DNA from: an uncultured Sphingomonas sp.
Lineage (GTDB): Bacteria; Pseudomonadota; Alphaproteobacteria; Sphingomonadales; Sphingomonadaceae
Assembly: GCF_902806265.1 (NCBI RefSeq)
Contig: NZ_CADCVZ010000006.1
Coordinates: 1 to 64,000, forward strand
Reading direction: 5' to 3'
DNA: 64,000 nt
The notes below the pieces were generated by a model. It saw nothing but the letters and a program-made list of their open reading frames with translations, was not told the DNA's origin and made no database searches. Position 1 is the first letter of the stretch. Each line of letters opens with the position of its first letter. Position numbers and translations under genes: made by a program. Positions 1 through 9,100 of this stretch are shown here, piece after piece.

Positions 1-1267
1 GGGCGAAGGCCGCGATCAGGTGCGCTCCTCCGTGTCCTTTGTGCTCGGCGGCAACCTCGAGGAGCTCCTGCTGACCGGGTCGGCGGCCGCGGCGGGCACC
101 GGCAACGGTCTGGGCAATGTCCTGCGCGGCAACGCGGCCGCGAATGCCTTAGACGGGCTCGACGGGGCGGACGAGTTGCACGGCAACGACGGAAACGACT
201 CGCTGGACGGCGGCACAGGGGACGATCGTCTGTTCGGCGGCGGGGGCAACGACACGCTGTTCGGCAACGCGGGCTACGACCGGATGTACGGCGGGACTGG
301 CGACGATACCTACATGGTCACGGATGTGGACAATTATACTTATGAGAATGCGGGAGAAGGTCGCGACAAGGTCGTGGCTTTCATCGACCATCAGCTTCGT
401 GCCGAGGTCGAAGACCTGGTCCTGAACGGAACCGCCAACCTCATCGGCAAGGGCAATCTTGCCGACAATGCCATCGTCGGCAACGATGGCGACAACCGGA
501 TGTACGGCTACGACGGCGCGGATACGCTGGAAGGCCGGGCCGGCAACGATTATGTAATGGGCGGCGCGGGCAACGATATGCTGTCCGGCGGCGCGGGGCA
601 CGACCGCATGTACGGCGGCATCGGCGACGACCGCTATCTGGTCGGCGACACGGCCGACTATGCCTATGAGAATGCCGGCGAAGGCACCGACCGGGTGATT
701 GCCACCATCAACCATGTGCTGCGGGCCAACATCGAGCAGCTGGAACTCGGCGGCAGCGCGGACCTGCGCGGCTACGGCAATGCGCTCGACAATTTGGTGG
801 CGGGCAATGGCGGCGGCAACCAATTGTACGGACGCGACGGCAACGACCAACTGCTGGGCAGCGGCGGAAACGACATCCTGTTCGGGGAGAACGGCAGCGA
901 CCGGCTGATCGGCGGCGCCGGACAGGACCGCGCTTACGGCGGAGCGGGCAGCGACGAGTTCATCTTCGGTGCCGGCGACCTGTCGGGAGCAAGCAATAGC
1001 TCGGCCGACCGGGTCCACGATTTCTCGCGCGATCAGGGCGACCGCATTCGCCTAGACGGGATCGACGCCGACATCATCCGGGGCGAGGATCAGAGCTTCG
1101 CCTTTATCGGCGAGAACGGCTTTTCGGGCACGGCAGGCGAGCTGCGTTACCAGCAGATCAGCGGCAATACTTTCGTCCAAGGCGATACGAACGGTGACGG
1201 AGCGGCGGATTTCTGGATCCGCCTCGACGGCCTGCACACGCTCGGCAGCGGCGACTTCTTCCTGTAG
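1..1267 (+). CDS. RTX-type calcium-binding secreted protein (3' part only)
   Basis: The frame is open from base 2, so the gene begins before the window and only about 420 C-terminal residues are seen. Glycine- and aspartate-rich nonapeptides of the GGxGxDxLx type repeat throughout (for example GGTGDDRLFGGGGNDTLFG), the signature of hemolysin-type parallel beta-rolls that bind calcium outside the cell. Longer units of about 135 residues recur, each holding a YENAGEG(R/T)D segment followed by a leucine-rich strand and then nonapeptides. The C-terminus ends in a hydrophobic tail after an FIFGAGDLSG segment and a DxNGDGxAD loop, as in peptidase M10/serralysin C-terminal domains that carry the uncleaved type I secretion signal. 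No catalytic part is visible, so whether it is an enzyme or adhesin is unknown. Confidence 0.85.
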   Translation, partial: GEGRDQVRSSVSFVLGGNLEELLLTGSAAAAGTGNGLGNVLRGNAAANALDGLDGADELHGNDGNDSLDGGTGDDRLFGGGGNDTLFGNAGYDRMYGGTGDDTYMVTDVDNYTYENAGEGRDKVVAFIDHQLRAEVEDLVLNGTANLIGKGNLADNAIVGNDGDNRMYGYDGADTLEGRAGNDYVMGGAGNDMLSGGAGHDRMYGGIGDDRYLVGDTADYAYENAGEGTDRVIATINHVLRANIEQLELGGSADLRGYGNALDNLVAGNGGGNQLYGRDGNDQLLGSGGNDILFGENGSDRLIGGAGQDRAYGGAGSDEFIFGAGDLSGASNSSADRVHDFSRDQGDRIRLDGIDADIIRGEDQSFAFIGENGFSGTAGELRYQQISGNTFVQGDTNGDGAADFWIRLDGLHTLGSGDFFL

Positions 1268-1276
1268 GCCGCGCTA

Positions 1277-1298
1277 GGCCGCGCTGCGCAGCGCGGCC
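1277..1298. terminator. Perfect 22-bp palindrome after the RTX gene
   Basis: A perfect inverted repeat (two 11-base arms, no spacer) lies 10 bases after the RTX stop codon. It would form a strong GC hairpin in RNA but has no T-run after it on the plus strand, so it is at best an atypical terminator or mRNA 3' stabiliser. Inference only. Confidence 0.35.
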
Positions 1299-1307
1299 CC
1301 TCACAAG

Positions 1308-1335
1308 AAAAAAGGGGCGGGCCGAGGCCCACCCC
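1308..1335 (-). terminator. Intrinsic terminator of the outer-membrane protein gene
   Basis: Read on the minus strand this is a 10-bp GC stem with one G-T pair (GGGGTGGGCC / GGCCCGCCCC) followed directly by six T residues, a standard Rho-independent terminator. It lies 30 bases beyond the stop of the minus-strand barrel protein gene. Confidence 0.8.
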
Positions 1336-1364
1336 TTCCTTCAGTTCACGCAATGACCCGTGGA

Positions 1365-2171
<807 letters not shown>

Positions 2172-2365
2172 ATATTCTCCCTTGTTTATGCTCTTCGTAG
2201 ACAACGCGCTTCTTAAGCGAAGAGTTCTTTATTCTTCAATGCCCAAGCGCAACAGGTCGGCCGTTGTTGCATCCAAGTCACGCCCATAATCATCGTTAAC
2301 CATTTAAGCGCAAGGATTGCCGCAGTTTTTCCATGGAAAATGCTTTCGGCGTTTGCTCCAGGCCG
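2172..2365 (-). promoter_or_regulatory. Upstream region of the barrel protein gene
   Basis: A 194-base gap between the end of the capsule operon and the barrel gene. It is AT-richer than its surroundings and holds a short inverted repeat (CGCTT-CTT-AAGCG near 2207-2219) in the probable 5' leader. I see no convincing -35/-10 pair. It must contain the barrel gene promoter if that gene is transcribed alone. Confidence 0.4.
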
Positions 2366-3151
2366 TTAGGAATAGCCGAAAACCCGCTGATATTCGGAAC
2401 AATCCTTATCGATCAAGGCTGCCATTGCGAACTGCCTTGCGTCTAGGTCCCGGTCGCCAGGCATGCGCGACTTGGGACAAACCGACTGTCCGTGCCGCGT
2501 GGCCTCAAAGCCGCGGTCGAACTCCTCGAGGTTCCGGTCGGTCGCTCCGCCGCCACGCCAGCCAAGGAAGCCCGCGAGCTCCCGGCGAGGCGCGTCCGAC
2601 CCGACGAAGCTTTCGTAACGGACCACGGCGTGCGGCAGCGGGCCGGCGGCCAGGAGACGGTGGAGCCCCACCAGCCCGGCAGCCTCCCGGCGGCAGTAAT
2701 CGACGACCCATTGGTCACTGAAACGATGCAGATTGCCCTGCGCGCGGTGCTTTTCAAAGAAGCTAAGCGCAACATCGACGATGTTCCGCACCGAGATCAG
2801 GACGCGGCGGGGCACCAGCTGCTCGATGTACCGCCCGTGCTCCGAGCAGAGCACTTCCTTGACGCCCCAACGCTTGCCGGCCAGCCGCGGCGCCACCAAC
2901 CGCCGGAAGCGGGCGCCGGCAGACCCGTCGTCCGCCGCCCATTCCTCCTCGGTCACGGGCATGCCGAAGTTGGCCAGCTGGATGCGCAGCAGGCGGGTGT
3001 TCGCGACTTCGGTGAACAGAGGTTCGCTAAACACCAGCTGGTCCGGCGGCGAGGTCAGCCAGTTGCAGATCATGGTGCTTCCGGACCGGCCCATCGCCGC
3101 CAGGTAGAAGTCGGGCCGATCCACCTCCGGCGGCAGGAAGGAGTCAGGCAT
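2366..3151 (-). CDS. Sulfotransferase family protein
   Basis: 261 aa, last gene of the capsule operon. Near the N-terminus AAMGRSGSTMICNWL (about 18-32) matches the 5'-phosphosulfate loop (RSGST) of PAPS-dependent sulfotransferases, and VLISVRNIVDVALSFF matches the 3'-phosphate-binding segment with its conserved Arg. The start at 3151 is chosen because it gives an 8-base overlap with the preceding glycosyltransferase and places the P-loop at the usual distance. The expected role is transfer of sulfate from PAPS to a sugar hydroxyl of the polysaccharide or its precursor in the cytoplasm. The acceptor is inferred from context only; Stf0-like or other sulfotransferase subfamilies cannot be separated by eye. 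Confidence 0.8.
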   Translation of the reverse strand: MPDSFLPPEVDRPDFYLAAMGRSGSTMICNWLTSPPDQLVFSEPLFTEVANTRLLRIQLANFGMPVTEEEWAADDGSAGARFRRLVAPRLAGKRWGVKEVLCSEHGRYIEQLVPRRVLISVRNIVDVALSFFEKHRAQGNLHRFSDQWVVDYCRREAAGLVGLHRLLAAGPLPHAVVRYESFVGSDAPRRELAGFLGWRGGGATDRNLEEFDRGFEATRHGQSVCPKSRMPGDRDLDARQFAMAALIDKDCSEYQRVFGYS

Positions 3152-4292
3152 CGGCCGCGGACCGCAACAGGGCGAGTTCCTGCGGAACGACCAGTGCGGC
3201 GGCGGTTTGACGCCGGATGCGAGCGGCGGCAGCGGCCGAGTGGGATTCGAACAACGCGGGGTCCTCCACCATGCGCCGGATGCCCGAAGCCAGCCTGCCG
3301 GCATCTTCCGGCGGAGCAAGCTCGCCGCACTCCCCGTCCACGAACTCGCGGACGGCGGGGATGGCGTTGGTGACCGGGACCAGCCCCGACGACATGGCTT
3401 CGTCGCGCGACACGCCCTGAGTATCGATGCGCGTCGGCACCAGGAAGACGCCATGCTCGCGGTGCAATGCGGCGATGCGCGCCTGGCTCACGAAACCGCG
3501 CTCGACGGCGACGTTCCCGAGGTGGCGGAGCGGCGCCAGCGTGCGGTCCATCAACGGTCCGTCGCCAACGACCGTGAAGCGCAGCCGGTCGGAGCCGGCC
3601 TCGTCCGAGAGCTGCAGGATGGCGCTGACCGCCAGATCGTTGCCGTACCCGCGTGAGTCGAACGGCCTGAGCATCAGCACACCGAAGCGCTGCGCCGCCG
3701 GCTTGGGTTGGTAGCGGAACAGGTCGGTATCGATCGGATTGGGAATGACGCTGGCCGCCCCAGGCACGTCGGGCAGGTCGTGCCGGAACAGGTCAACCGC
3801 GGCGTGCGAGACGAAGACGAGGCCGAAGCGGGCCGGCGGCGCGAGGAGGAACTCGCGCCAGAACCGGCGGCGGCGTTCGATCACCTCCAGCGCCGCGGCG
3901 CGTTCCTCGCCCGCGAGATCCCACTCGGCCTTGCGCCGCGCGAACTCCGGGATCTCCGAGCCGTGCAGCCAGGCGCGGATGGGGTAGCGTTCGGCGAGGG
4001 GCGCCAGGGCCGGCCACTGCGCTTCGCTGAACCCATGCGCCGCCACCACGTCCGGGCGCCATCCGTCTGCAAAGGCGGCAAGTGCCTCCGAGCTGCCGCT
4101 GCGGCAGGTCACTCCGTCGATTCGATGCTTGGACGGCGTCGGCTGGTTCGCGGGCCGGAACACCGCAACCTCGTGCCCGTAGCTAAGGTAAGCAAGGACG
4201 CGGCGATGCACGAACGGATATTGGTAGAGATCGCCCGGAGCCGGATAGGAGCGCGTTACGACCAGGATCCGCAGCGGCGGCCCGCTACTCAT
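3144..4292 (-). CDS. Glycosyltransferase family 4 protein
   Basis: 382 aa with the two-Rossmann GT-B layout. The N-terminal half starts RILVVTRSYPAPGD and contains AHGFSEAQ and WLHGSEIP. The C-terminal half contains VVGDGPLM and the donor-binding segment SRDEAMSSGLVPVTN, the EX7E-like element of GT4 enzymes. It would move a sugar from a nucleotide donor onto a growing capsule unit on the cytoplasmic face. It overlaps the upstream TPR-acyltransferase gene by 8 bases and the downstream sulfotransferase by 8 bases, so the three are almost certainly co-translated. Sugar specificity cannot be read from the sequence. Confidence 0.85.
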   Translation of the reverse strand: MSSGPPLRILVVTRSYPAPGDLYQYPFVHRRVLAYLSYGHEVAVFRPANQPTPSKHRIDGVTCRSGSSEALAAFADGWRPDVVAAHGFSEAQWPALAPLAERYPIRAWLHGSEIPEFARRKAEWDLAGEERAAALEVIERRRRFWREFLLAPPARFGLVFVSHAAVDLFRHDLPDVPGAASVIPNPIDTDLFRYQPKPAAQRFGVLMLRPFDSRGYGNDLAVSAILQLSDEAGSDRLRFTVVGDGPLMDRTLAPLRHLGNVAVERGFVSQARIAALHREHGVFLVPTRIDTQGVSRDEAMSSGLVPVTNAIPAVREFVDGECGELAPPEDAGRLASGIRRMVEDPALFESHSAAAAARIRRQTAAALVVPQELALLRSAADA

Positions 4293-6273
4293 GGACCCGG
4301 CGTGGGCCCGTGCCCTCGGCCGGCCGCACGTAGCGCCACAACCCCCCGCTCAGGCGCAGGTTTTCGGGCGCGCCGCCGAGGAACTGGCGGAGGCAGCGGA
4401 GGTAGGCGGCCCGCCAGCGGTCAGCATAGTCGTCCGCGGACTCGCGCCGGCCGGCGTCGGGCAGACGCTCCAACATAAAGTAGATCTGCCCATTCTCCCA
4501 AAAAGGCGCAACGAACATTGAGGGGATGCCGAGTCGGTGCGCCATGCGGGCGGCGAAGCTCGAGTAGGTGATCTCCTGCCCTTCGAAGGCGACGCGCGGC
4601 GCGGCCAGGTTGATCGCCCCGTCGACCGCGATCACCACCGCGTTGCCGCCGCCGAGTGCACCCAGGACCTTGCGCGCGACGTCCGTGCCGCCCTGGTCGC
4701 TGGTCGAGATCAGCGAGCGGGCGTAGGAGGTGCGCGCCACGCTGGGGGTCGATGCGAGCCATTTGGACTTCACGCCGAGCAGCTCAAGGGCAAGCGGCCC
4801 CGCATACATCGCGCCGATGTGCGCCGAGGCGAGGATCAGCCCGCGACTTGGGTCGACTTGGGCGAACGCCTGCTCGACGGCCGTGAGGTCCGCCAGCCGC
4901 GACATGGCCTCATGGACCTGGTCGTCGCGGCATTCGAGCCAGTCGAGCAGGTAATGGTCGGCAAGATAGCCCCACTTGGCGGCGCGCTCCCAACCCTGGC
5001 GATCGGCGGTGCGGTCGCGCCGGAGCTGCCAGGCCCAGTCCAGCCTTGCCGCCGGGACATCGGCGGCGTCGGCCTTTGCCCAGAGCTGTTCGAGCCCTGC
5101 CTCGAAGGACGGGGGCAGCGCCCGTTCCCGCTCGGCGGTGAAGCGGTCAAACAGGTCGGCGGCCTCGGCGGTCTGGCCAGCCTGGCTCAGCGCGCCCGCG
5201 GCATAACGGTGCCAGCGATGCGAGCCCGGCTGTAACGCGATTAGCTGCCGGAACTCATGGGCGGCCTCGGCATGTTGCCCGTTCTGCTTGTAGGCGCGGG
5301 CCAGCAGCGCACGGGCGTTGGCCGAGTGGGTGATCTTCTTGCAGGCTTCCGCTAAGTGCGGCGCAGCCTCCCCGGGTTTGCCGGTCCGCAACAGCACCTC
5401 GCCCAGCAGCAGCGCGGTGTTCGCGTCCCCGGGCATGTGACGGAGCGCTTCGCCGAGGTGCTCGGCGGCGCGGGCATTACCATCTGACCGCATCGCTGAG
5501 CGATAGACATGACCCAGCAGCTGCCGGAGCCTGGGAGCATCGGGTGACACGGCGACGCACCGCTCGCCGGCGGCGATCGCTTCCTCCGTCCGGCCGGCGT
5601 CCCAGTAGGCGCGTGCCACCTCCGCGATGACCTCGGGCTCCGCCGGCCAGGCAGACTCGGCAGCCTCGGCAAGGCGGGCTGCGTTCTCCGTCAACCCGGC
5701 GCGACCGAGGCAGAGCAGCGCGATCCGCGCCAAGCGTGGGTTGCGGGCGGCCCTTGCCGCAAGCACCCGGGCGTAGGCGCCCGCGGCTTCAACCTGGCCG
5801 TCCTGCAGCAGCAGCTGGAGGTAGGCGGCCTGGCCGTCCAGGTCATCGGGCCGCAGCTCGATCAGCCGCAGCGCGTCAGCGAGCGCGGCCGGGAATTGCC
5901 TGGTCCGCCCGAACAGGCTGCCGCGGAGTCGTAGCTCCTCCACCGCTTCCGGTTGGACGTCGAGCAGACGTCCGAGCACCGCAACCGCCGCGTCGAACTG
6001 TTTCTCTCGGATGAGCCACGACAGCACGTGCCGCCGCAGCGTGACCCGCGCCTCCGGCAGGCTTGCGACCTCAGGGTCGAGCTGGTCGAGACCGCGATCG
6101 ATCCGTCCGCTGCGGATCAACGCTACCGCATAGAGCAGCTTCTGCTCGGTATCGTCCTCCCGGCCCTGCCCCAGCGAGCGCTCGGCAAGCGCGCAGGCAT
6201 CGGACCAGCGCCCGGCTTCAACGGCCTCCGTGAGTAGGCCGTCAGGACTGCGCAGCAGCGTCGCGGCGTTCAC
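4285..6273 (-). CDS. TPR protein fused to a lipid A acyltransferase-like domain
   Basis: 662 aa, GTG start overlapping the KpsE-like stop as GTGA. Residues about 1-400 are alanine-rich tetratricopeptide-like helices (repeated A..Y...G..E.A pattern). Residues about 440-640 resemble the LpxL/HtrB lysophospholipid acyltransferase fold: LILASAHIGAMYAGPLALEL, then a VARTSYARSLI helix, then GNAVVIAVDGAIN and a YSSFAARMAHRLGIPSMFVA segment. In LpxL enzymes the histidine is followed five residues later by an acid (HX4D/E); here that place holds Tyr, so normal catalysis is doubtful. The domain pairing inside a capsule operon suggests a role in anchoring or acylating the polysaccharide lipid end. That is inference. 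Confidence 0.7.
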   Translation of the reverse strand: MNAATLLRSPDGLLTEAVEAGRWSDACALAERSLGQGREDDTEQKLLYAVALIRSGRIDRGLDQLDPEVASLPEARVTLRRHVLSWLIREKQFDAAVAVLGRLLDVQPEAVEELRLRGSLFGRTRQFPAALADALRLIELRPDDLDGQAAYLQLLLQDGQVEAAGAYARVLAARAARNPRLARIALLCLGRAGLTENAARLAEAAESAWPAEPEVIAEVARAYWDAGRTEEAIAAGERCVAVSPDAPRLRQLLGHVYRSAMRSDGNARAAEHLGEALRHMPGDANTALLLGEVLLRTGKPGEAAPHLAEACKKITHSANARALLARAYKQNGQHAEAAHEFRQLIALQPGSHRWHRYAAGALSQAGQTAEAADLFDRFTAERERALPPSFEAGLEQLWAKADAADVPAARLDWAWQLRRDRTADRQGWERAAKWGYLADHYLLDWLECRDDQVHEAMSRLADLTAVEQAFAQVDPSRGLILASAHIGAMYAGPLALELLGVKSKWLASTPSVARTSYARSLISTSDQGGTDVARKVLGALGGGNAVVIAVDGAINLAAPRVAFEGQEITYSSFAARMAHRLGIPSMFVAPFWENGQIYFMLERLPDAGRRESADDYADRWRAAYLRCLRQFLGGAPENLRLSGGLWRYVRPAEGTGPRRVHE

Positions 6274-7565
6274 CTGGCAGCCGCCAAGGCCCGCGGGAGG
6301 CGCCGCCGGAGCGACGCCCGCAGCAGCCCGCGAAGCGCAAAGCCCAGCATGGCCGCCAAGCCGATCAGGAGCAGCAACGGCATCACAATCGACGGCAGGT
6401 CGCGCACTTGCGCGAAGGCTCCGGCGGACATGCCGACGATCAGCACGAAGTAGCGGCGCTGCTGGATCATGTTGAGATAGGCTTGCTGAAGCGTGTTCAG
6501 GGTCGACTGCCAGCGGGCCTGCGCGATCTCCTTGCGGTCGGTGGCATATTCGAACTCGCCAACCGTGCGCGACAGGGACCCGCCGCTCGGATTGACCAGC
6601 CGGCCGCGCTGCTCGCCGATCTGCGACCGCAGTTCGCGCACGCGCTGGTCGAGCCCGGGCAGCAGCGGGCTGTTGACCAGCCCCTCGCCGCGCAGCGCGT
6701 CGCGCTGCCGCTCGGCTTCAGACAGCTGCAGTTCGAGGCTGCTGATCAGCTGGTAGACCGCGGCGGCCGTCTGCTCCGGGTTGAGCTCGCCCCGTTCGGC
6801 CTGGACCGCGGCAAGCGAGCGGCGCGCGCTGGCGACCTGCCGTTCGGCCTGCTGCACGTCGCGGGTCAGCGCTTCGATCTGGTCGGCACCGATCTTGTCG
6901 GACGACGCGTTCACATGATGCTCGGCGGCAGCCAGGATGGCGTTGCCAAGGCGAACCGCGTCCTCCGGGGTGCGGGCTTCGACCTTGAGGCGCAGGATGC
7001 CTTCCTGAACGTCGACCATCACCGACACACGCTTCAGATAATAGCGGAACGGATCACGGTTGAGGCCGAGCGGTCCTTCGAAGCGGGCCAACGGGTCCAT
7101 CTGCGAACCGCGGAAATGGTCCAGAAAGCCGTGCCGCCGCTCCATGTGCTCCATCATCGGCCGCGACAGGATGAACGCGCGCGCCTTGAAGGCGTCGGCG
7201 ATGGTACTGTTGGAGGCGCCCATGGCGAACAGGCCCGCGGTCGGGGACGCAGCCGAGTTGGTGCTGGTCTGGACGGTGAACACGGCCTCGCCCTCGTACA
7301 GCTTGGTCGCGACGAAGCCGACGTACAGCAGCACGGCGAGCAGGGGCGCGGCGAGCAGCAGCATGGCGCGGCGCAGGCTGGTGCGCCAGCGCTGCTGACG
7401 GCGGCCGAGGATCTCGCGGCGGGCCTCCTCGAGCCGCGCCTCGGGCGAGAAGCCGCTCGCGCGGCCGACGAACTTGGGCGGTTCGGGCTCGCTTGGCGCC
7501 GGGTCCAGGTCGACCTCCACCAGCTTGCGCCGTTCCTGCCAGTTGCGGATGCGTTCGTCGTTCAT
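6270..7565 (-). CDS. Capsule export inner-membrane protein, KpsE/Wzz-like
   Basis: 431 aa from the ATG at 7565. A cytosolic N-terminal 60 residues lead into a membrane segment (MLLLAAPLLAVLLYVGFVA), a long periplasmic part with coiled-coil helices (about 210-330, rich in Q, E, R and A), and a second membrane segment near the C-terminus (IVMPLLLLIGLAAMLGFAL). This is the layout of polysaccharide co-polymerases in ABC-dependent capsule export, which link the inner-membrane transporter to the KpsD/Wza channel. It sits between the KpsT-like ATPase (28-base gap) and the TPR-acyltransferase gene (GTGA overlap). Confidence 0.85.
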   Translation of the reverse strand: MNDERIRNWQERRKLVEVDLDPAPSEPEPPKFVGRASGFSPEARLEEARREILGRRQQRWRTSLRRAMLLLAAPLLAVLLYVGFVATKLYEGEAVFTVQTSTNSAASPTAGLFAMGASNSTIADAFKARAFILSRPMMEHMERRHGFLDHFRGSQMDPLARFEGPLGLNRDPFRYYLKRVSVMVDVQEGILRLKVEARTPEDAVRLGNAILAAAEHHVNASSDKIGADQIEALTRDVQQAERQVASARRSLAAVQAERGELNPEQTAAAVYQLISSLELQLSEAERQRDALRGEGLVNSPLLPGLDQRVRELRSQIGEQRGRLVNPSGGSLSRTVGEFEYATDRKEIAQARWQSTLNTLQQAYLNMIQQRRYFVLIVGMSAGAFAQVRDLPSIVMPLLLLIGLAAMLGFALRGLLRASLRRRLPRALAAAR

Positions 7566-7593
7566 GGGCGTGGACTCACTTGTCGCTTGCTGG

Positions 7594-8292
7594 TCATGCG
7601 AGATCGAAGACGGGAACTTCAGCGCTCTCGTCGGCGTCCGGGTCGTTGGTGCCGGCGAGCAGTTCGGTGGCATGGTCGAAACCGTCGCACGGCACGATCT
7701 CGCCCTCGCTCACCACGTAGAAGCGCTCGCAGACGTCCTTGGCTTGGCGCGGATTGCTGCCGACGAAGATCAGGCCGCAGCCTTCCGCAAGGCGCGCGGT
7801 CAGCACCTCGGTGGTCTTGCGGCGGAAGGCTTCGTCGCCGGTCGCGATCTTGTCGTCGGCGAGGTAGGTGCGCGCGGGAATGCCAAGGCTCGCCGCCATC
7901 GCCAGCCGGGCCTTCATGGTCGGCGAGTAGAGCTTCAGCGGCCGGTAGTACATCTCCCCGAGCTCGGCGAAGTCCTGGCAGAAGGCGGCGAGGTCGAGCG
8001 GATCGACGTCGGCGACCTGCGCCAGGCTGCGCACGTTCGCCTCGCCCGTCATGTCGGCCTGGAACCAGCCGGAGTAGCCCAGCGGCCAGCCGCCGGCGTC
8101 GCGCAGCACGGTGCCGCCGTCCGGGCGGTCGAGGCCGGCGAGCAGGCGGATGATGGTCGACTTGCCCTGCCCCGGCCGCACCAACAGCGCGACCTTCTCC
8201 CCCGTGTTGACGACCAGCGAGGCCTGGAACAGGACCACCGTCGGCCGGTCGCCGGTCATGTAGTAGCGGGTGCAGTCGACAAAGCCCCACAT
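7594..8292 (-). CDS. Capsule ABC transporter ATP-binding protein, KpsT-like (divergent motifs)
   Basis: 232 aa, one base after the permease stop. It fits the small KpsT ATPases that power polysaccharide export: Walker A region LLVRPGQGKSTIIRLLAGL, then a signature region LYSPTMKARLAMAASL and Walker B region TYLADDKIATGDEAF. Several usually fixed residues differ. The first Walker A glycine is Val, the signature lacks the SG pair of YSSGMRARL, and the catalytic Glu after Walker B is Asp. The conserved GDxxF follows and a late His is not evident (FVGSNPRQ where switch His is normal). It may be a slow ATPase, or this branch of KpsT proteins may simply vary. The pairing with the adjacent permease makes the function clear. 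Confidence 0.85.
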   Translation of the reverse strand: MWGFVDCTRYYMTGDRPTVVLFQASLVVNTGEKVALLVRPGQGKSTIIRLLAGLDRPDGGTVLRDAGGWPLGYSGWFQADMTGEANVRSLAQVADVDPLDLAAFCQDFAELGEMYYRPLKLYSPTMKARLAMAASLGIPARTYLADDKIATGDEAFRRKTTEVLTARLAEGCGLIFVGSNPRQAKDVCERFYVVSEGEIVPCDGFDHATELLAGTNDPDADESAEVPVFDLA

Positions 8293-8293
8293 G

Positions 8294-9100
8294 TCAGTCG
8301 CGCCTCGTGAGGTTGAGCACGGCGCCGATCATCAGCATGGCGGCGATCCACAACAGGGCATAGCTGCCCGACGCGACCCGCGACTGGTAGTGCAGCAGCA
8401 TGCCGTCGCGCGCGATCTCCACCGCGTGCAGCAACGGGTTCCAGCTCAGCACGTCGAGCAGATAGTCCGGCAGCTCGTTGGCGGTGAAGAAGACAGCCGA
8501 CAGGAAGAAGCTCGGGCGCAGCAGGATCTGGCCGATCTGGTTGAACCGGTCGTTGAAGCGCGCCAGGCCGAGAAAGGCGTAGGCGTAGCTGACCCCCAGC
8601 GCCCAGCACAGCGCGGTGCCCCACAGGAAGGTGAGCGGGTCGTCCATCTCGCCGCGGCCGAACAGCAGGAAGTTGGCGGCGAACACCACGCCCAGCAGGA
8701 TGGCGCTGTTGAGCACCTCGACCAGGGCGGCCGAAGCCACCGCATGCTCCTCGGTTACGGCCGGGTAGATCAGCAGTCCGCGGACGGTAGAGCGGGTCCG
8801 GCCGACCGCGGTCACGACATGGCGAAAGGTCGCGTAGGGGATCAGGCCGGAAATGATGAAAGTGACAACGTCGGTGTAGACCGGCGAGGTCCGGCCGAGC
8901 ATGGCAAAGGCCAGGTAGGTCGCCGCGATCCACGCCAGCGGCGCCATAAAGGACATGGCAAAGCCGAAGCCGTTTTCGCCCAGGCGCGAGCGAACGTCCC
9001 GTTCGGCCAGGGCGAGCACCAGCTGCAACTGTACCCGCAGCCACTCGGAGAAGCTCTCCCCGGCGACCGGCCGGGAAACGGTGCCCGCCCCGGAGATCAC
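8294..9100 (-). CDS. Capsule ABC-2 transporter permease, KpsM-like
   Basis: 268 aa, GTG start overlapping the KpsD-like stop (GTGA). About six hydrophobic segments follow an amphipathic N-terminal stretch; LAERDVRSRLGENGFGFAM is the typical lead into membrane span 1 of ABC-2 exporters. Further spans include VVTFIISGLIPYATFRHVV and SYALLWIAAMLMIGAVLNL, and WNPLLHAVEIARDG is a conserved ABC-2 segment. It pairs with the KpsT-like ATPase to move lipid-linked capsule polysaccharide across the inner membrane. Confidence 0.88.
   Translation of the reverse strand: MISGAGTVSRPVAGESFSEWLRVQLQLVLALAERDVRSRLGENGFGFAMSFMAPLAWIAATYLAFAMLGRTSPVYTDVVTFIISGLIPYATFRHVVTAVGRTRSTVRGLLIYPAVTEEHAVASAALVEVLNSAILLGVVFAANFLLFGRGEMDDPLTFLWGTALCWALGVSYAYAFLGLARFNDRFNQIGQILLRPSFFLSAVFFTANELPDYLLDVLSWNPLLHAVEIARDGMLLHYQSRVASGSYALLWIAAMLMIGAVLNLTRRD

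Noticed and set aside
149-1018. Long minus-strand open frame opposite the RTX repeats
   Set aside because: Low-complexity Val/Ala-rich translation caused by the repeated GGC-GAC codons of the real gene.
6408-8153. 581-codon plus-strand open frame over the KpsE and KpsT genes
   Set aside because: Antisense shadow in GC-rich DNA; no family motif, while the minus strand encodes clear exporter proteins with coupled starts.
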